Below are positions 23,950 through 35,348 of a DNA stretch of 64,000 bases, piece by piece. A model generated the notes under the pieces. It ran no database searches, was not told the DNA's origin, and saw only the letters and a program-made list of their open reading frames with translations. A program made the translations under genes and the position numbers. The stretch comes from Piper betle (taxonomy: Eukaryota; Streptophyta; Magnoliopsida; Piperales; Piperaceae): the NCBI GenBank assembly GCA_033002965.1, contig JAURVB010003409.1, forward strand, positions 124,001 to 188,000. The letters run 5' to 3'. Every line of letters starts with the position of its first letter. Position 1 is the stretch's first letter.

Positions 23950-24462
23950 TAAGGGTGTAAACAAGCCAAGCTAGCTCGCGAGCATTTTACGTTCGGCTCG
24001 GTTCGGCTTGAACTCGTGCTCGTTAATTTTGTATTCGAAAAAATACTCGGCTCGAAATAGATAGCTCTTTGAATAACGAACAAATATTGAACTAAGGAGT
24101 ATTCAGCTCGGCTTGGCTCGAAACTTAAGCTAAATGTGTTCAAACTCAAAAAAATACTATGCTCGAATTAGCTCGTCAATACTATTGAGGTCACATTGAA
24201 CTTATATAGTGTTGGAAAAAAAATTTTAATCCTATATAAGTCGAGCACGAGTCAAGCACAAACATTCACTTAGCTCGAGCTCAGCTCAAAAATATAGCGA
24301 TCCAAACACAAGCCAAGCCCAAATGTCATGAATTTTGGACGAGCTCGGTTCACCGACCCATCATACATCAAAGCTCATCAAGTTTTCAAACAAGCTCAAA
24401 TATGTTTGCCAAAAATTACATTGAAGTCAAACATAACTCAGCTCAGCTCGTTTACACCCCTA
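23950..24462 (-). mobile_element. hAT-like MITE, family A, copy 2
   Basis: A 513-bp element whose reverse strand reads TAGGGGTGTAAACGAGC and follows copy 1 (15816-16325) along its length, including 'gatgagctttgatgtat'. The left terminus is TAAGGGTGTAAAC at 23950. The flanking 8-mers GTTATGAC and GTTATAAC agree at 7 of 8, a hAT-type target duplication. Confidence 0.85.
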
Positions 24463-24862
24463 GTTATAACATTCGGTGGGTACCTATGTGAACTCTCAAG
24501 CTCACAACTCAACGACCGTCCAAAGTGGGAACCGCTAAGCGAGTACCTTCCATGGGATGATGATCTATAGATCAACTGTTTGTCATTAACATGTGTGGCT
24601 CCAAAGCTTTCTTTCCTGCAAGCTTATCAAACTGGAAGGTGTCTCTTTCCTTTCAACTGTAAACTATCCCAATAATAAATAAGGACGTCATCACCTAGAA
24701 CTGGAAGTTTCCATGACTAACGCTGTTCTCTGGGCGCAGCTCATTAATGGTTGTACAATTCAGGAGTTAGAGCTGGTTATTATGGTAGTTATTATACGAT
24801 CTATTTGGTCAATGTTGCTGCACAGAAGAGCTATGTCTGAGCTTTGAAGCAAGGTAAGGAAA
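24463..24862. other. Spacer between two MITEs
   Basis: No gene or repeat recognised. Confidence 0.5.
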
Positions 24863-25715
24863 TAAGGCTGCTAAACGAGCGAGCGAGTTGAGTTCATCTT
24901 ATGCTTGAACTCGATTCGAGATCGAATGAGTTTTAAACATATATAATCAAAATCGATTCGAATATTTTTTATATTACTCTAGTTCAAATACACTTAAACT
25001 GTTCAATTTTGACGAGCATGAAATTAACTTGATTATATGGTCAAAAGTAACTCACGATCTGGCTTAATCAACTTGATTATATGGTTAAAAGTAACTCACG
25101 AACTCGTTTAATTAGCAGCCCTTATTATTTATGATTTTCTTTTTTTCCCAAAAATGATATTAAATAATACAGTAAACGTGGATTAAAACCCTCACATGTT
25201 TAGTGTAACTCTCTCCCAATAGAGCTATGATGCTACTTTGTTATTTTATTGTATATAAATAAATATAACTAGTTATAATTAAACTTATATATATATATAT
25301 ATAGATTATCTTAGCTGGGGCAAATAATATTTTTGTCTCAAACTTTAATATGGATCATTCGATTACAAAGACGACCTAGAATTTGATTATAAAAAATAAA
25401 AATAAAACACCCACCACCACCACCATCTTTTAGTACTTAATTAATAATAATATTTATTTATAATTTTAAATGTATTCTGAGTAAGCAAGTGATATTATGT
25501 ATATTATTATATTATATTATCAAGTTGAGTTTGAGTCAATTTCGAGTAGAGTTTGAGTTATAACCGAGTTGAGTCAAGTCGAACATTGCTTTGTTCAAAC
25601 TCAATTCGTAAGATTGGAGTTCGAAATCGAGCATTTAAATGTCGAATCTTGAGTCGAATCAAACCGAGCTGAACGACAAATGCTCACGAACTGGTTCGCT
25701 CAATTAACAGCCTTA
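24863..25715 (-). mobile_element. hAT-like MITE, family B, copy 2 (larger, rearranged)
   Basis: The outer ends are TAAGGCTGCTAAACGAGC at 24863 and the inverted ..CTCAATTAACAGCCTTA ending at 25715. The flanking 8-mers TAAGGAAA and CAAGGTAA match at 6 of 8. The reverse strand from 25715 follows the 5' part of copy 1 (16336-16967). At 25108-25127 there is an additional internal inverted terminus (..TTAATTAGCAGCCCTTA), and a unit containing 'ttgattatatggt.aaaagtaactcacga' is duplicated in tandem just before it. This copy therefore looks like an element with an internal duplication or a second element nested within it. Confidence 0.7.
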
Positions 25716-26012
25716 CAAGGTAATGTCTAAATTTTCATAACTACTTTGTTCAGATTGTTGATGGAAATTATAGATTGACATTACGCAGTTGATTTTTTTA
25801 ATTGATTTTTATGGAGCTCAAGGCCTCAGTATCAAGATTTTATTTTTATGCTTGATTTTGATTAAGTGCATGGTGTATCTGGGTGTGGGTTTTCTTGCAT
25901 CTAATTTATCAGGACATCTACAAGCTCTGGTTGCTCTAGGAATTGTTCTTTTCTGGCTTCTCCTTTTGTTTTATGCAAGTGGTCAAATATGCTTTGTTTC
26001 ATTGGTAGGAAG

Positions 26013-26443
26013 TGTTGTATGTTGCCAAATGTACAAGTCCCATATCGGAAATTTGGGTGATATGGGAGGAGTCCTCTCGCTATAAAAAGGACTCCTCCCC
26101 CTTTAGTTCATCCATCCCAAAATTCTCTTCTCTTCTTCTATTGGCAATTTGTTCTTTCTCTCTCTCTTTTGTAATATTTCCTTGATTAGTGAAATATTAT
26201 TTTAGTAGTGTCCGATGATGTATACATAATTGGTCGAACCTCACTAAATTCTGGGGGTTTTTTTATTTTTAATAGCTATCGTCAAGTATAGTTATTGTTA
26301 ATTATTGTTTTATTAAAATTATTTATCTTGGTAAAATTTTGTCTAGTGTGTCCCACCACACTTTCTATCATTTTCACAGCTAGTCATCTAGATAACAGCT
26401 CTCAAAGTGAACTTGTTATCTTTGGTAGAAATTGTGCACAACA
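26013..26443 (+). repeat. 5' LTR of the first copia element
   Basis: 431 bp, beginning TGTTGTATGTTGCC and ending GTGCACAACA. A TATAAAA box lies at 26081-26087, preceding the presumed transcription start. Confidence 0.92.
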
Positions 26444-26445
26444 AT

Positions 26446-26457
26446 TGGTATCAGAGC
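26446..26457 (+). other. Primer-binding site, tRNA-iMet type
   Basis: TGGTATCAGAGC, two bases after the LTR end; the usual copia primer site complementary to the 3' end of initiator tRNA-Met. Confidence 0.9.
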
Positions 26458-26459
26458 TC

Positions 26460-26640
26460 CAGGCTTATTTTAGTATGCTCTATGGTTGCGGCTTATGTTG
26501 ATCTTCCACATCAAAAAAATTTTCCTTGGGCTAGTTGGCAGTTCAAGCTCTTGGTTTATTTTAGTATGCTTTGTGGTTGCGGCTTACGCTGATCTTCCAC
26601 ATCAGAAAAAATTTTCCTCAGGCTAGTTGGCATTCCACAT
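26460..26640 (+). repeat. Tandem duplication in the element leader, unit about 87 bp
   Basis: The block TTATTTTAGTATGCT..TATGGTTGCGGCTTA..GATCTTCCACATCA..TTTTCC..GGCTAGTTGGCA occurs at about 26465 and again at about 26552 with a handful of mismatches. Confidence 0.85.
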
Positions 26641-26671
26641 CAATAGCTATTAAATAGAATTTGTAGCCAAA

Positions 26672-27500
26672 ATGGTAGATAACACAAAAGAATCCACATT
26701 GAAGTTAACAACTTCTTCATCTTCAATTTTGGCAAGAACTACTATGACAAATGCAAGATTTGCGGTGGAGATTTTTATGGTACCGGTCATTTTGGCATGT
26801 GGCAAAGTGAGGTTCCAGATGCCCTCTTTCAATAGGGTCTAGACATTGTCATTAAAGAAGAGAAACCAAATGATGTTGAGGAGAAAGAATGGAAGATGGT
26901 AAATAGAATGGCACGTGGTACCATTCGAACATGTCTTTCTAGAGAGCAAAGGTATGCATTTTCTAAACAAACATCTGCTAGTAAATTGTGGAAGGCACTA
27001 GAGGAAAAATTCTTGAAGAAAAGCAGTCAAAACAAGCTCTATATGAAAGAGAAATTGTTTCGCTTCAATTATGTTCCTGGTACCTCTTTGAATGATCATA
27101 TTATCAGCTTCAATCAACTGATAACTGATTTGATAAATATGGATGTGACTTTTGATGATGAAGACCTGGCTCTGATGTTGTTGGGATCACTTCCCCATGA
27201 ATTTGAGTTTCTTAAGACAACTCTACTTCATGGGAAGGCTATTGTGTCTCTTAGTGAAGTAACTACTGCCTTGTATAGTTAGCAATTAAAATAGAAAGAA
27301 AAGCAAGAAAACACAAGTGTAGAAGCAAAAGCTCTTGTTGTGAATTGAGGGTATTCGCAGAGTCAGAAAAAGGAAGAAGGGAAAGGTCGAAGTCAAAGTC
27401 CAGACCGAGTAAAGATGAATGTGCCTTTTGTCAAGGAAAAGGGCATTGGAAGAAAGATTGTCCTAAGCTAAAAAAAAAGGCAAACCTGAGAAGGAAAAAG
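26672..27500 (+). pseudogene. copia gag remnant
   Basis: Starts at an ATG (26672, MVDNTKES..). The frame breaks by 26840 and then continues as an open stretch, 26896-27282, of the UBN2/retrotrans_gag type (WKALEEKF, LYMKEKLF, ISFNQLITDL, LMLLGSLPHEFE). A stop precedes the CCHC zinc knuckle at about 27417-27465 (CAFCQGKGHWKKDC). It would form the nucleocapsid-like particle; here it is non-functional. Confidence 0.85.
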
Positions 27501-27559
27501 TTGTTGCAAATATAGCTGAGTGTGATGATGCAGATTCAGAACTTTCAATTGCTGCCACA

Positions 27560-30500
27560 CCATCAACCAGCAATTCTAGTTCATGGTTGCTAGATTCTGC
27601 TTGTAGCCATCATATGAGGCCCAATCGAGAATGGTTCTTTGATTTTAAAGAACTAAAAGGTGGAATTGTCTACACAGCAAATAATGCCCCTCTTATCACA
27701 TATGGAGTTGGTTCAGTTCACTTAAGGAATCAGGATGGATCAACCAGAATCTTAACAGGTGTTCATTATGTGCTGAATTTGATGAAGAATCTCATCTCTA
27801 TGAGAACCTTAGAGTCAAAAGGTTTTGAAGTGAGGGAAAAGATGGGATAATGAGGATCATCTCTGGTGCACTTGTAATAATGAAGGGGATCCGAAAAAGA
27901 AACAATGTGTATTGCTTTATGGGTAGTACAATTGTTGGGGAAGCAGCAACAATAACAATTCCTAATGATGATCAGGAGTCAGAAGCAACTAGGTTATGGC
28001 ATATGCGCTTAGGGCATGCTGGAGAAAAATCTTTGAAATTACTAATAGTTCAAAGATTATTAAAAGGAGCTCGAGCTTGCAAATTAGATTTTTGTGAGCA
28101 TTGTATCAAAGGGAAAAAAACAAGGGTGAAATTTGGTACAGCAATCCATGATACTGAAGGTATTATGGATTATGTTCACTCAGATGTGTGGGGGCCTTCT
28201 AAGACAACTTTATTAGGTGGTAAACACTATTATGTTTCCTTTGTTGATGATTTTTCCTAAAAAATTTGAGGGTATATGATGAAGACGAAGGATGAAGTGT
28301 TGGGGATTTTCCTGAAATGGAAAAAGATGATAGAGACTCAAATAGGTAGAAAAATCAAACGTCTCCATCCAGACAATGGTGGAAAATTTAAAAATGATCC
28401 ATTTCTAAAGGTCTGTGAAAATGAAGGTATTGTTAGACACTTTACTGTCAAAAATACACCACAATAGAATGGGGTGGCAGAGCGATTGAATAGAACTTTG
28501 CTGGAAAAAGGTTCAGTGTCTGCTGTCCAATCTGTTAAGGCTTTGGTATATACTTGCCACTTTATTAATCATTTACCATCTACTGCTATTAATGGTAAAA
28601 CTCCATTGGAGAAATAGTCTGGAAAGCCTGCTATAGATTATAATTCCTTACATGTGTTTGGTTCCACTGCATATTACGATGTTAAGGAGACAAAGCTAGA
28701 TCTAAGAGCAAAGAAGGCAATATTTATGGGATCACCTCTGGCGTGAAAAGCTATCATCTTTGGTATCCAAAAACAAAGAAAGTAATTTTCAGTGGGGATG
28801 TTACCTTTGATGAATCTACCATGTTAAGAAAGGTGACTTCTGAAAATATGAAGCAGATGGTACTCCCAAACAGGTAGAGTTTGATAGCAACAGAATGGTC
28901 CCAGCAAATGTAGAAATTGATGATGACTCTCCTATGGTAGAAGAAGAGTCAAATGAAAAAGAGGTTCAGACCTAAGAACCTCCACATCAACATGAATCAA
29001 TTGCACAAAGGAAGGGAAAGAGAACTATTAGACAACCTGCCCGCTATGCTGATATGGTCTCTTCTACATCACCAATTATAACTGATAATATTCTTACCAC
29101 TTATAATGAAGCATTTCAAAGTTCAGAATAAGAAAAGTGGAGGATTGCCATGAAGGAAGAAATGCAGTCTTTTCAAAAGAATCAGACATGGAAACTAGCT
29201 AGTCTTCTAAAGGGAAAGAAGGCAATTGGGTGCAAATGGGTATATGCAAAGAAAGATGGATTTCTTGACAAAGATGATGTTCGCTACAAAGCAAGATTTG
29301 TGGCTAAAGGCTGCTAAAAAAAATGAGTTGATTATAGTGAAGTATTTTCTCCAGTTGTAAAGCATTCTTTCATCAAAATTTTATTGGCTTTAGTGACATA
29401 ATTAGATTTGGAACTAGTTCAGATAGATGTAAAAACTGTATTTTTACATGAAGACTTGGAAGAGGAAATTTATATGTCTCAGCTAGATGGATTCAAAGTT
29501 GATGGAAAAGAAAAGATGGTGTGCAAGTTAGACAAATCACTATATGGATTGAAGCAATCTCCAAGGCAGTAAGTACAAGCGATTTGACAAGTTTATGATA
29601 GAGCAAAAGTACTCGAGAAGCAAATATGACCACTGTGTGTATTTGTGCAAGCTACAAGATGGATCTTATATATATCTTCTTTTTTATGTTAATGATATGC
29701 TGATAGCTTCTAAGAGTCAGACAGAAATTGAGAAGTTAAAGACTCAATTGAATAGGGAGTTTGAGATGAAGGATCTTGGTGAATCAAAGAAGATTCTTGA
29801 CATGGAAATATCCAGAGACAGGAAATTGGGGAGGCTTTGTTTATCTCAGAAAGAATATCTGAGGAAGGTTCTAAAACGTTTTGGCATAAATGAGAAATCA
29901 AAACCAGTTAGTACACCACTTGCTCCTCATTTCAAGCTTAGTACTTCCATGCCACCAAAGAATGATGCAGAACGGGAATACATAATAAAAGTACCGTATG
30001 CAAGTGTTGTTGGTAGCTTGATGTATACAATGATATGTTCGAGGCCCAATATTTCACAGGTAGTTGGGGTTGTGAGTAGGTATATGCATGATCCTAAAAA
30101 GGAGCATTGGCAAGCTGTGAAATGGATTTTATGGTATATTTTGAATACCTTAGATGTTGGATTAGTATTTCAACAGGATGATAAAGATGGTCAATATGTA
30201 GTTGGGTTTTGTGATTTTGACTACGCTGGTGATTTGGACAAGCGACGATTAACTACTGGTTATGTGTTTACTTTTACAAAAGCACCAGTCAGTTGGAAGT
30301 CCACCTTACATTCAACAATGGCTTTGTCTACTATAGAGGTAGAGTACATGGCAATTACAGAGGCTGTAAAGGAAGCAATTTGGCTTCAAGGGTTGCTTGG
30401 TGAGTTAGGAATGGAACAAAAGCACATCAAGGTGCATTATAACAATCAGAGTGTTATTCATTTAGCAAAGAATCAAGTTTACCATGCAAAGATGAAGCAC

Positions 30501-30641
30501 ATCAATGTTCGATATAGTTTTGTACGAGAGATTCTAGAAAAAGGTGGAGTCATAATCCAGAAGATTTGGACCACTGAGAATCTTATTGATATGCTGACAA
30601 AAGTAGTAACTACAGTCAAGTTTAAACATTGTTTAGACTAG
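27560..30641 (+). pseudogene. copia pol remnant (protease, integrase, RT, RNase H)
   Basis: Protease active-site region DSACSHHM at about 27595; GAG-pre-integrase segment LWHMRLGHAGEKSL near 27990; integrase with HSDVWGPS and, after stops, HPDNGGKF; RT and RNase H in the long open stretch 29595-30641. The RT catalytic motif reads YVNDML instead of YVDDM and the RNase H motif reads NNQSVIHLAKN instead of DNQS, both G-to-A changes. At least seven in-frame stops lie between 28258 and 29590, so no polyprotein can be made. Confidence 0.9.
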
Positions 30642-30736
30642 TCAATATTGTTACAAATTGAAAGATGGAGTTCACAGACACTACTAAAAGTTAGATTTAT
30701 AAAAGAATTGTATGAAATTTTGTCAAGGTGGAGAAT

Positions 30737-31323
30737 TATTGTATATTGCCAAAATGTACAAGTCCCACATTGGAAATTTGGGTGATATGGGAGAAGACCT
30801 CTCTCTATAAAAAGAAATCCTCCCCCTTTAGTTCATCCATCCCAAAATTCTCCTCTTCTTCCATTGAAAATTTGTTCTTTCTCTTTTTTTGTAATATTTC
30901 CTTGATTAATGAAATATTGTTTTAATAGTGCCCAAGGACGTAGGCATAATTGGCTGAATCTTGTTAAATTCTGGTGTTTTTTTATATATTTAATAATTAT
31001 CGTCAGGTATAGTTGTTATTAATTACTATGCTATTAAAATTACATGTTTTGGTAAAATTCATAGTTGTTATTAATTACTATAATATTAAAATTACATGTT
31101 TTGGTAAAATTCTGTATAGGAGTTGATTTTTAAGCAGACTAGTGTGTCCCACCACACTTTCACGAGAATTTTATTTCGGGGTGATTTTAGTACAATTGTT
31201 TTCACATTAGTCATCTAAATAACAGTGATTTTAGTATAATTATTTTCACATTAGTCATCTAAATAATAACTTTTAAAGTAAACTTGTTATCTTTGATGGA
31301 AATTAATCCCGCTGTGCACAACA
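30737..31323 (+). repeat. 3' LTR of the first copia element, expanded by internal duplications
   Basis: 587 bp against 431 bp for the 5' LTR. The extra length comes from two internal direct duplications: a roughly 52-bp unit containing 'attacatgttttggtaaaattc' (about 31007-31113) and a roughly 44-bp unit containing 'ttcacattagtcatctaaata' (about 31170-31267). It ends GTGCACAACA like the 5' LTR. The TATA box is near 30806. Confidence 0.88.
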
Positions 31324-31396
31324 GGAAGCATACCGGAAGAGGTATTATGAGCATGTCATGATTTTGGTCTAAATGGAAATTTTGGTTTTGTAATAG

Positions 31397-32138
31397 TTGC
31401 CAATATGCAAGTTAAGGAGTGGAAGATCTGTCTTGGAAAAAGGAGCCATTGATGATAGAGAGCAGGAATTTTCAGAGAGAATCCTATTACAAGCTGAATC
31501 TGCTTCTGTTGAATCCATTTTCGATGAATTTATGAAGGCCACCCAAACTTGTACGCATACCCACACTTGTAATCCACCTGGTCCCAATGCCACACACTCG
31601 TACCTGCTATCATACCCACACAAGGGTCATCTCAAGTGGAGAAGAAGAATCCGCCAGCAAAAAACACACTGTGCCAAAGTCCAAGATGCCAGTAGGAAAC
31701 CGTGAGGCCGTAGAAAATATAGGGAGAAGGAAAAGACCTATACTTGTTGTTTAGAGGAAGAAGTCAAGAAGCTAAGCATCCTGAATCAACAATTGTTGAA
31801 GAAGTTACAAGGTCATGAGCTATTAGAGGCCGAGGTGCTTAGACTGAGAGCCCTTCTGGTAGATATTTGAGGGAAATTTGAAGGAGAACTTGGCCTTTTT
31901 CCGTTTCAGAAGCCATGCAGTTCTACTACCTTCAAAGAGAATTGTGGTATTCAACGTGAAATTAGCAAAATTTGTGCTGGCGACAATGCGGTGCCTTCTT
32001 TACATTGGGGAAGCTGCTGGGCACGGCAAGGTGATTGCTCCAGGAGTGTGTGAATCCTTAAGTGCAGATTGTCAGATGGAACTTAATGGAAATGTTGGAG
32101 AAAATCTGGAAAGTGCAGATGGCCATTTCATTGTTTGA
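31397..32138 (+). pseudogene. Group-F bZIP transcription factor (bZIP19/23/24 type), decayed
   Basis: Intact members sense zinc through a Cys/His-rich motif and activate zinc-uptake genes through a basic-leucine-zipper domain. Here an acceptor-like TTTGTAATAG precedes 31397. The frame gives the zinc-sensor motif CTHTHTCNPPGP near 31549-31584, then shifts near 31600 to continue TCYHTHTRV and a KMPVGNREAV segment. It shifts again near 31711 to the basic region RKYREKEK and the zipper (LEEEVKKLSILNQQLLKKL, ending LLVDI), then hits TGA at 31868-31870, probably from CGA Arg. Weak C-terminal similarity continues in broken frames to about 32138. Two indels and a stop make it a pseudogene unless they are sequence errors. 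A copia element ends 74 bp upstream. Confidence 0.85.
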
Positions 32139-33202
32139 AAGCAGATAGAAAGATGCAAGTTGGCATCCAAGAAGTTTTTGACCGTCTTTTTGTGTTATCT
32201 TCATGGTTTTTGAAGTACAATTTGCAAAAAAATCATCTTCCTCCAATATGTCTAGCAGCAGGGAGTGTATCAGCTTTCGAAAGACCGATCCCCAATTAAC
32301 ATTGTAGTAGAGGATAGTACGTAACTGTAAAGGAAAAGCTCAAATTTTGTGTACAAACACTATAAAGTTTGTTATACAATGAGATGTAACTGATAGCTTT
32401 TCTTATGTACGTACATAGATACATATTCTTCAAGAAATCAAGGAGTGTATGAATATCAAAACTAGTTTTGTCAAGGGTCATTTAGATGTTTCGTTATTTT
32501 ATCATCCCTCACTTTGCTGGTCATAAGCTTGGCTGAAAAACTGGTTTTCTAGTTTTTAACTCAATTTATATGTCGACGAAGCCAAGCCGGCAATCAGGGA
32601 GGCCGCTGCCCTGTCAGCCAAACCATTCTACGCCACGGTGACCACTTCACCCTGTTTACATTTTTTTGCTTTAGTTCAAAAACTGTTTGTGCTCTGTTCT
32701 CGTGGTGTCTGATATCAGAAAAATATCCTTTTCATGTCTAAATCTACTAGGTATCTGGTCATTGAAATTTAAAAGCAATATATATACACCTCCATAGACT
32801 GAGATTCCCATCCATAGTAACAAATATTCAAGAGATAGGTTTTTGATTCTCTTTTTCTTAAGACAACTGAAAAATTTGCAATACATGTGATTAACAAGAT
32901 AATTGAAGTTTTCAAAATGAAATGACAATTGCTAAGAGTTAAAATACGCCAAAATCTCTTGAAGGGCTAAAATTACCTTTACTCAAGCGAACAGCAAGGA
33001 AATACAAATTCAGGTAACCTTGTGGGATAAAACATAAAGTATAGTCCGCTTTCACTTTGCACAAGAAAATTTGTTTAAGTGGATTGCCTGTCTTCCAAAT
33101 GCAAACATATTGTCTGACACCCGCATGAATAGTGGTCACACTGTTAGTTTACCACTTCCACAAATAGAGAACCATAAATTTTTTTAACTTCCCCCTCTTT
33201 CA
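32139..33202. other. Intergenic sequence, no gene seen
   Basis: AT-rich spacer between the bZIP pseudogene and the convergent MAM33-like gene. Only short frames without family resemblance. Confidence 0.5.
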
Positions 33203-35348
33203 TCATGAAATCTTATATGCCCCAAACGATGAATATAAGGTAACCAATCTAGCCTTCGTTTCAAGTTTCTGCAGCCATCTTATGTACTGATTCCTCTCCT
33301 TCATGTGCAAATGCATGAGGACATATTTGGTGAAGTCTGTATTGATACCCTTAGCAATCAAATAATTCTTAAATGAAGTTTGCAGTTAAGGGTCCAATTC
33401 TCTGCAAGCAGAAAAATTGTTGAATTTGCTGTTAGACACAGCAACTAAAATCAGAACCTAATCTAATGAGAACCACATATTTCCTAGAACGAAACTGACT
33501 AGAAAATATTAGAGGGCAAGAAAGTGGAAGCAGCCACTTAAGGGTTCCAAAACTAAAGGAAAGAAAAAATACCATAACTACAAAAGCCCTCCCAGAAACG
33601 AAATTATTATATCAAATTAGTGTTTGACCCATAATCCTCTATAAGTATTCTGCAAACATGATTGTGGAGTGCCTTCATGATTAGTTTTACAATGAATTGC
33701 ACTAAATGAGAGTGCGAAAAATTTAATATAGAACTCCTTTGTAAGAAACTCCAACCAAAAAATGTAATATGAAGAGCCATGATTCTGCAACATCAAGGAT
33801 CAATTATAATCAACAAGGTTTATTTCTATCTGATTAATATGAAGAAATTAACTCAACTGGAGTATTGATACAAATGTACTGTAACGTAAGAAAAAATAGG
33901 CCTAAACACAGATCCAACTTTTCCAACAATATAAAAATGAACTGTGAAGCCCAAGAACCTATGTTCCAAAATGTCAACTCCAAATAATGCAAGGGACTTT
34001 GATAAAGAACATTCAATATGACAAAGAAAGTTTTAAAACTGGAACCCCTAAAGGTCATTCTTTTTTATTAACTGCATACTAACATGACAACAAAGAACAC
34101 TAAAGTTCGTGATAACTAAACAATAGTAAGGCGACTAACTTAGGAATCCACCAATACAGCTAAGACCATATTTAGTTATCCACTTCTGGTAGAAGCAGTA
34201 TAATAAATCGAGCCACCAACAGCCTGCAAGCACATTAAAATCTTGAGAATAGTCTACATATTTTCATAGTTTGTTTAAATTGTCTATGCAGTAACAAGTA
34301 ATATAAGCATAAAAACAATATCAGACAAGAAAAAGAAAATAAGCTAACTGAACATCTAAGTTTGTACCCATTCCATTAAAAAGATAGTGGCAGAATCCAA
34401 CCTGAACGAGGGCCCCTTGTAGTATAAAGAATCAATACGAGAAGGACTAGAGAGATAGGAAGCACAATGAATGTATAACTTGGACGTGGATTCCCCTACA
34501 CCGCGAACCGAACAATTGAAGAGCAACACTGAATTGCGGCCAAACTTTGTAAGGCAAACTTTCATCAATGCCAATCTCGGAAAATAATTTTCTTCTCGTA
34601 CATACTGCCTGCTCAACAGTGCAGACACAACAATTTCCTCAGACTCGGTCCTCTTCCTTAAAACTATATCTTGAGATTGAGAAACATCAACATCCATAAC
34701 GAAATCACCCAGAGACCCACCTTGAAAATCCTGTTCAATCCAATCAAAATCAAAAAATTCTCAAATGTGGCCTCTTGTGATGCTCAAGTTACAAAATGCA
34801 CACGATAAGCATTTGTGCTAAACTAAAAAAGACGCCCCTTTTGGAATTCAGCAAATTGCTATATCAACAAACAAATTGTAAAAAGAGACGCCTAAATGCG
34901 CTAGCATCGATTGCCCAACAAACGCATAATTTCCTATCATAGATCATACACTTGCAAGATATGAAAGTTCACACAGTACGCATAAATCACAAGTCTACGA
35001 AACAGAAAGAAACGAACTTTCAAAGCCTAAATCAAGTAAAGCACACAAAAAGATCAAAATTTCTTCAATTTGTACCTCAAAGGGATCGGAGCCAAGCTCG
35101 TGCCGGATCTCTCTCTGCAAAGTATGCAGCAAACTCCCGTCGGTTGCGGCCGAGGCGCCAACCTGACTATTTCCAGCGACGGCGGCGCTCGTGTACATCC
35201 CCGACGCGCGGGGAGGTCCGCCGTGCATAGGCGCCGGACGGTCGATAATCCGGCGACGATCGAATGTCGCAGCATCGGCGGCGTCGATCAGAGGTGGAAC
35301 TGCGCGGCTTCGTGAGTTTGCGAAAAAGCGCGAATCGGAACGAATCAT
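33203..35348 (-). CDS. MAM33/p32-family mitochondrial matrix protein, with a premature stop in the last exon
   Basis: Plant mitochondrial-glycoprotein (MAM33, p32) family, an acidic trimeric matrix protein of general mitochondrial maintenance role. Exons on the minus strand: 35348-35076, 34730-34402, 33401-33203, all in phase (273 + 329 + 199 nt, 267 codons). Exon 1 begins MIRSDSRFFANSRSRAV, an Arg/Ser-rich presequence, and contains LLHTLQREIRHELGSDPF. Exon 2 has the family core DFVMDVD.., IVLRKRTESEEIVVSALLS, LALMKVCLTKFG and YYKGPSF. Exon 3 matches the family C-terminal helix (FKNYLIAKGI, VLMHLHMKERNQYIRWL) but has TAA at 33388-33386 where the family has a charged residue (the 'DP.LQ' position). 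As sequenced, the last roughly 60 residues would be lost. The gene may be a recent pseudogene or carry a base error. Confidence 0.8.

Larger units (their letters stand above)
26013..31323 (+). mobile_element. Ty1/copia retrotransposon, complete ends, decayed coding region
   Basis: A 5.3-kb element with two LTRs, a primer-binding site TGGTATCAGAGC (initiator-tRNA-Met type) after the 5' LTR, gag-pol remnants in the order gag, zinc knuckle, protease, integrase, RT, RNase H (the copia order), and a purine tract ('caaggtggagaat') before the 3' LTR. It is flanked by the exact 5-bp duplication GGAAG (26008-26012 and 31324-31328). Many stop codons, several clearly C-to-T or G-to-A changes, make it non-autonomous. 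It lies immediately upstream of the bZIP pseudogene on the same strand. Confidence 0.95.

Noticed and set aside
25789..26085. 98-codon hydrophobic frame upstream of the copia element
   Set aside because: Runs into the LTR, has no splice context or family resemblance. Hydrophobicity is what T-rich sequence gives by chance.
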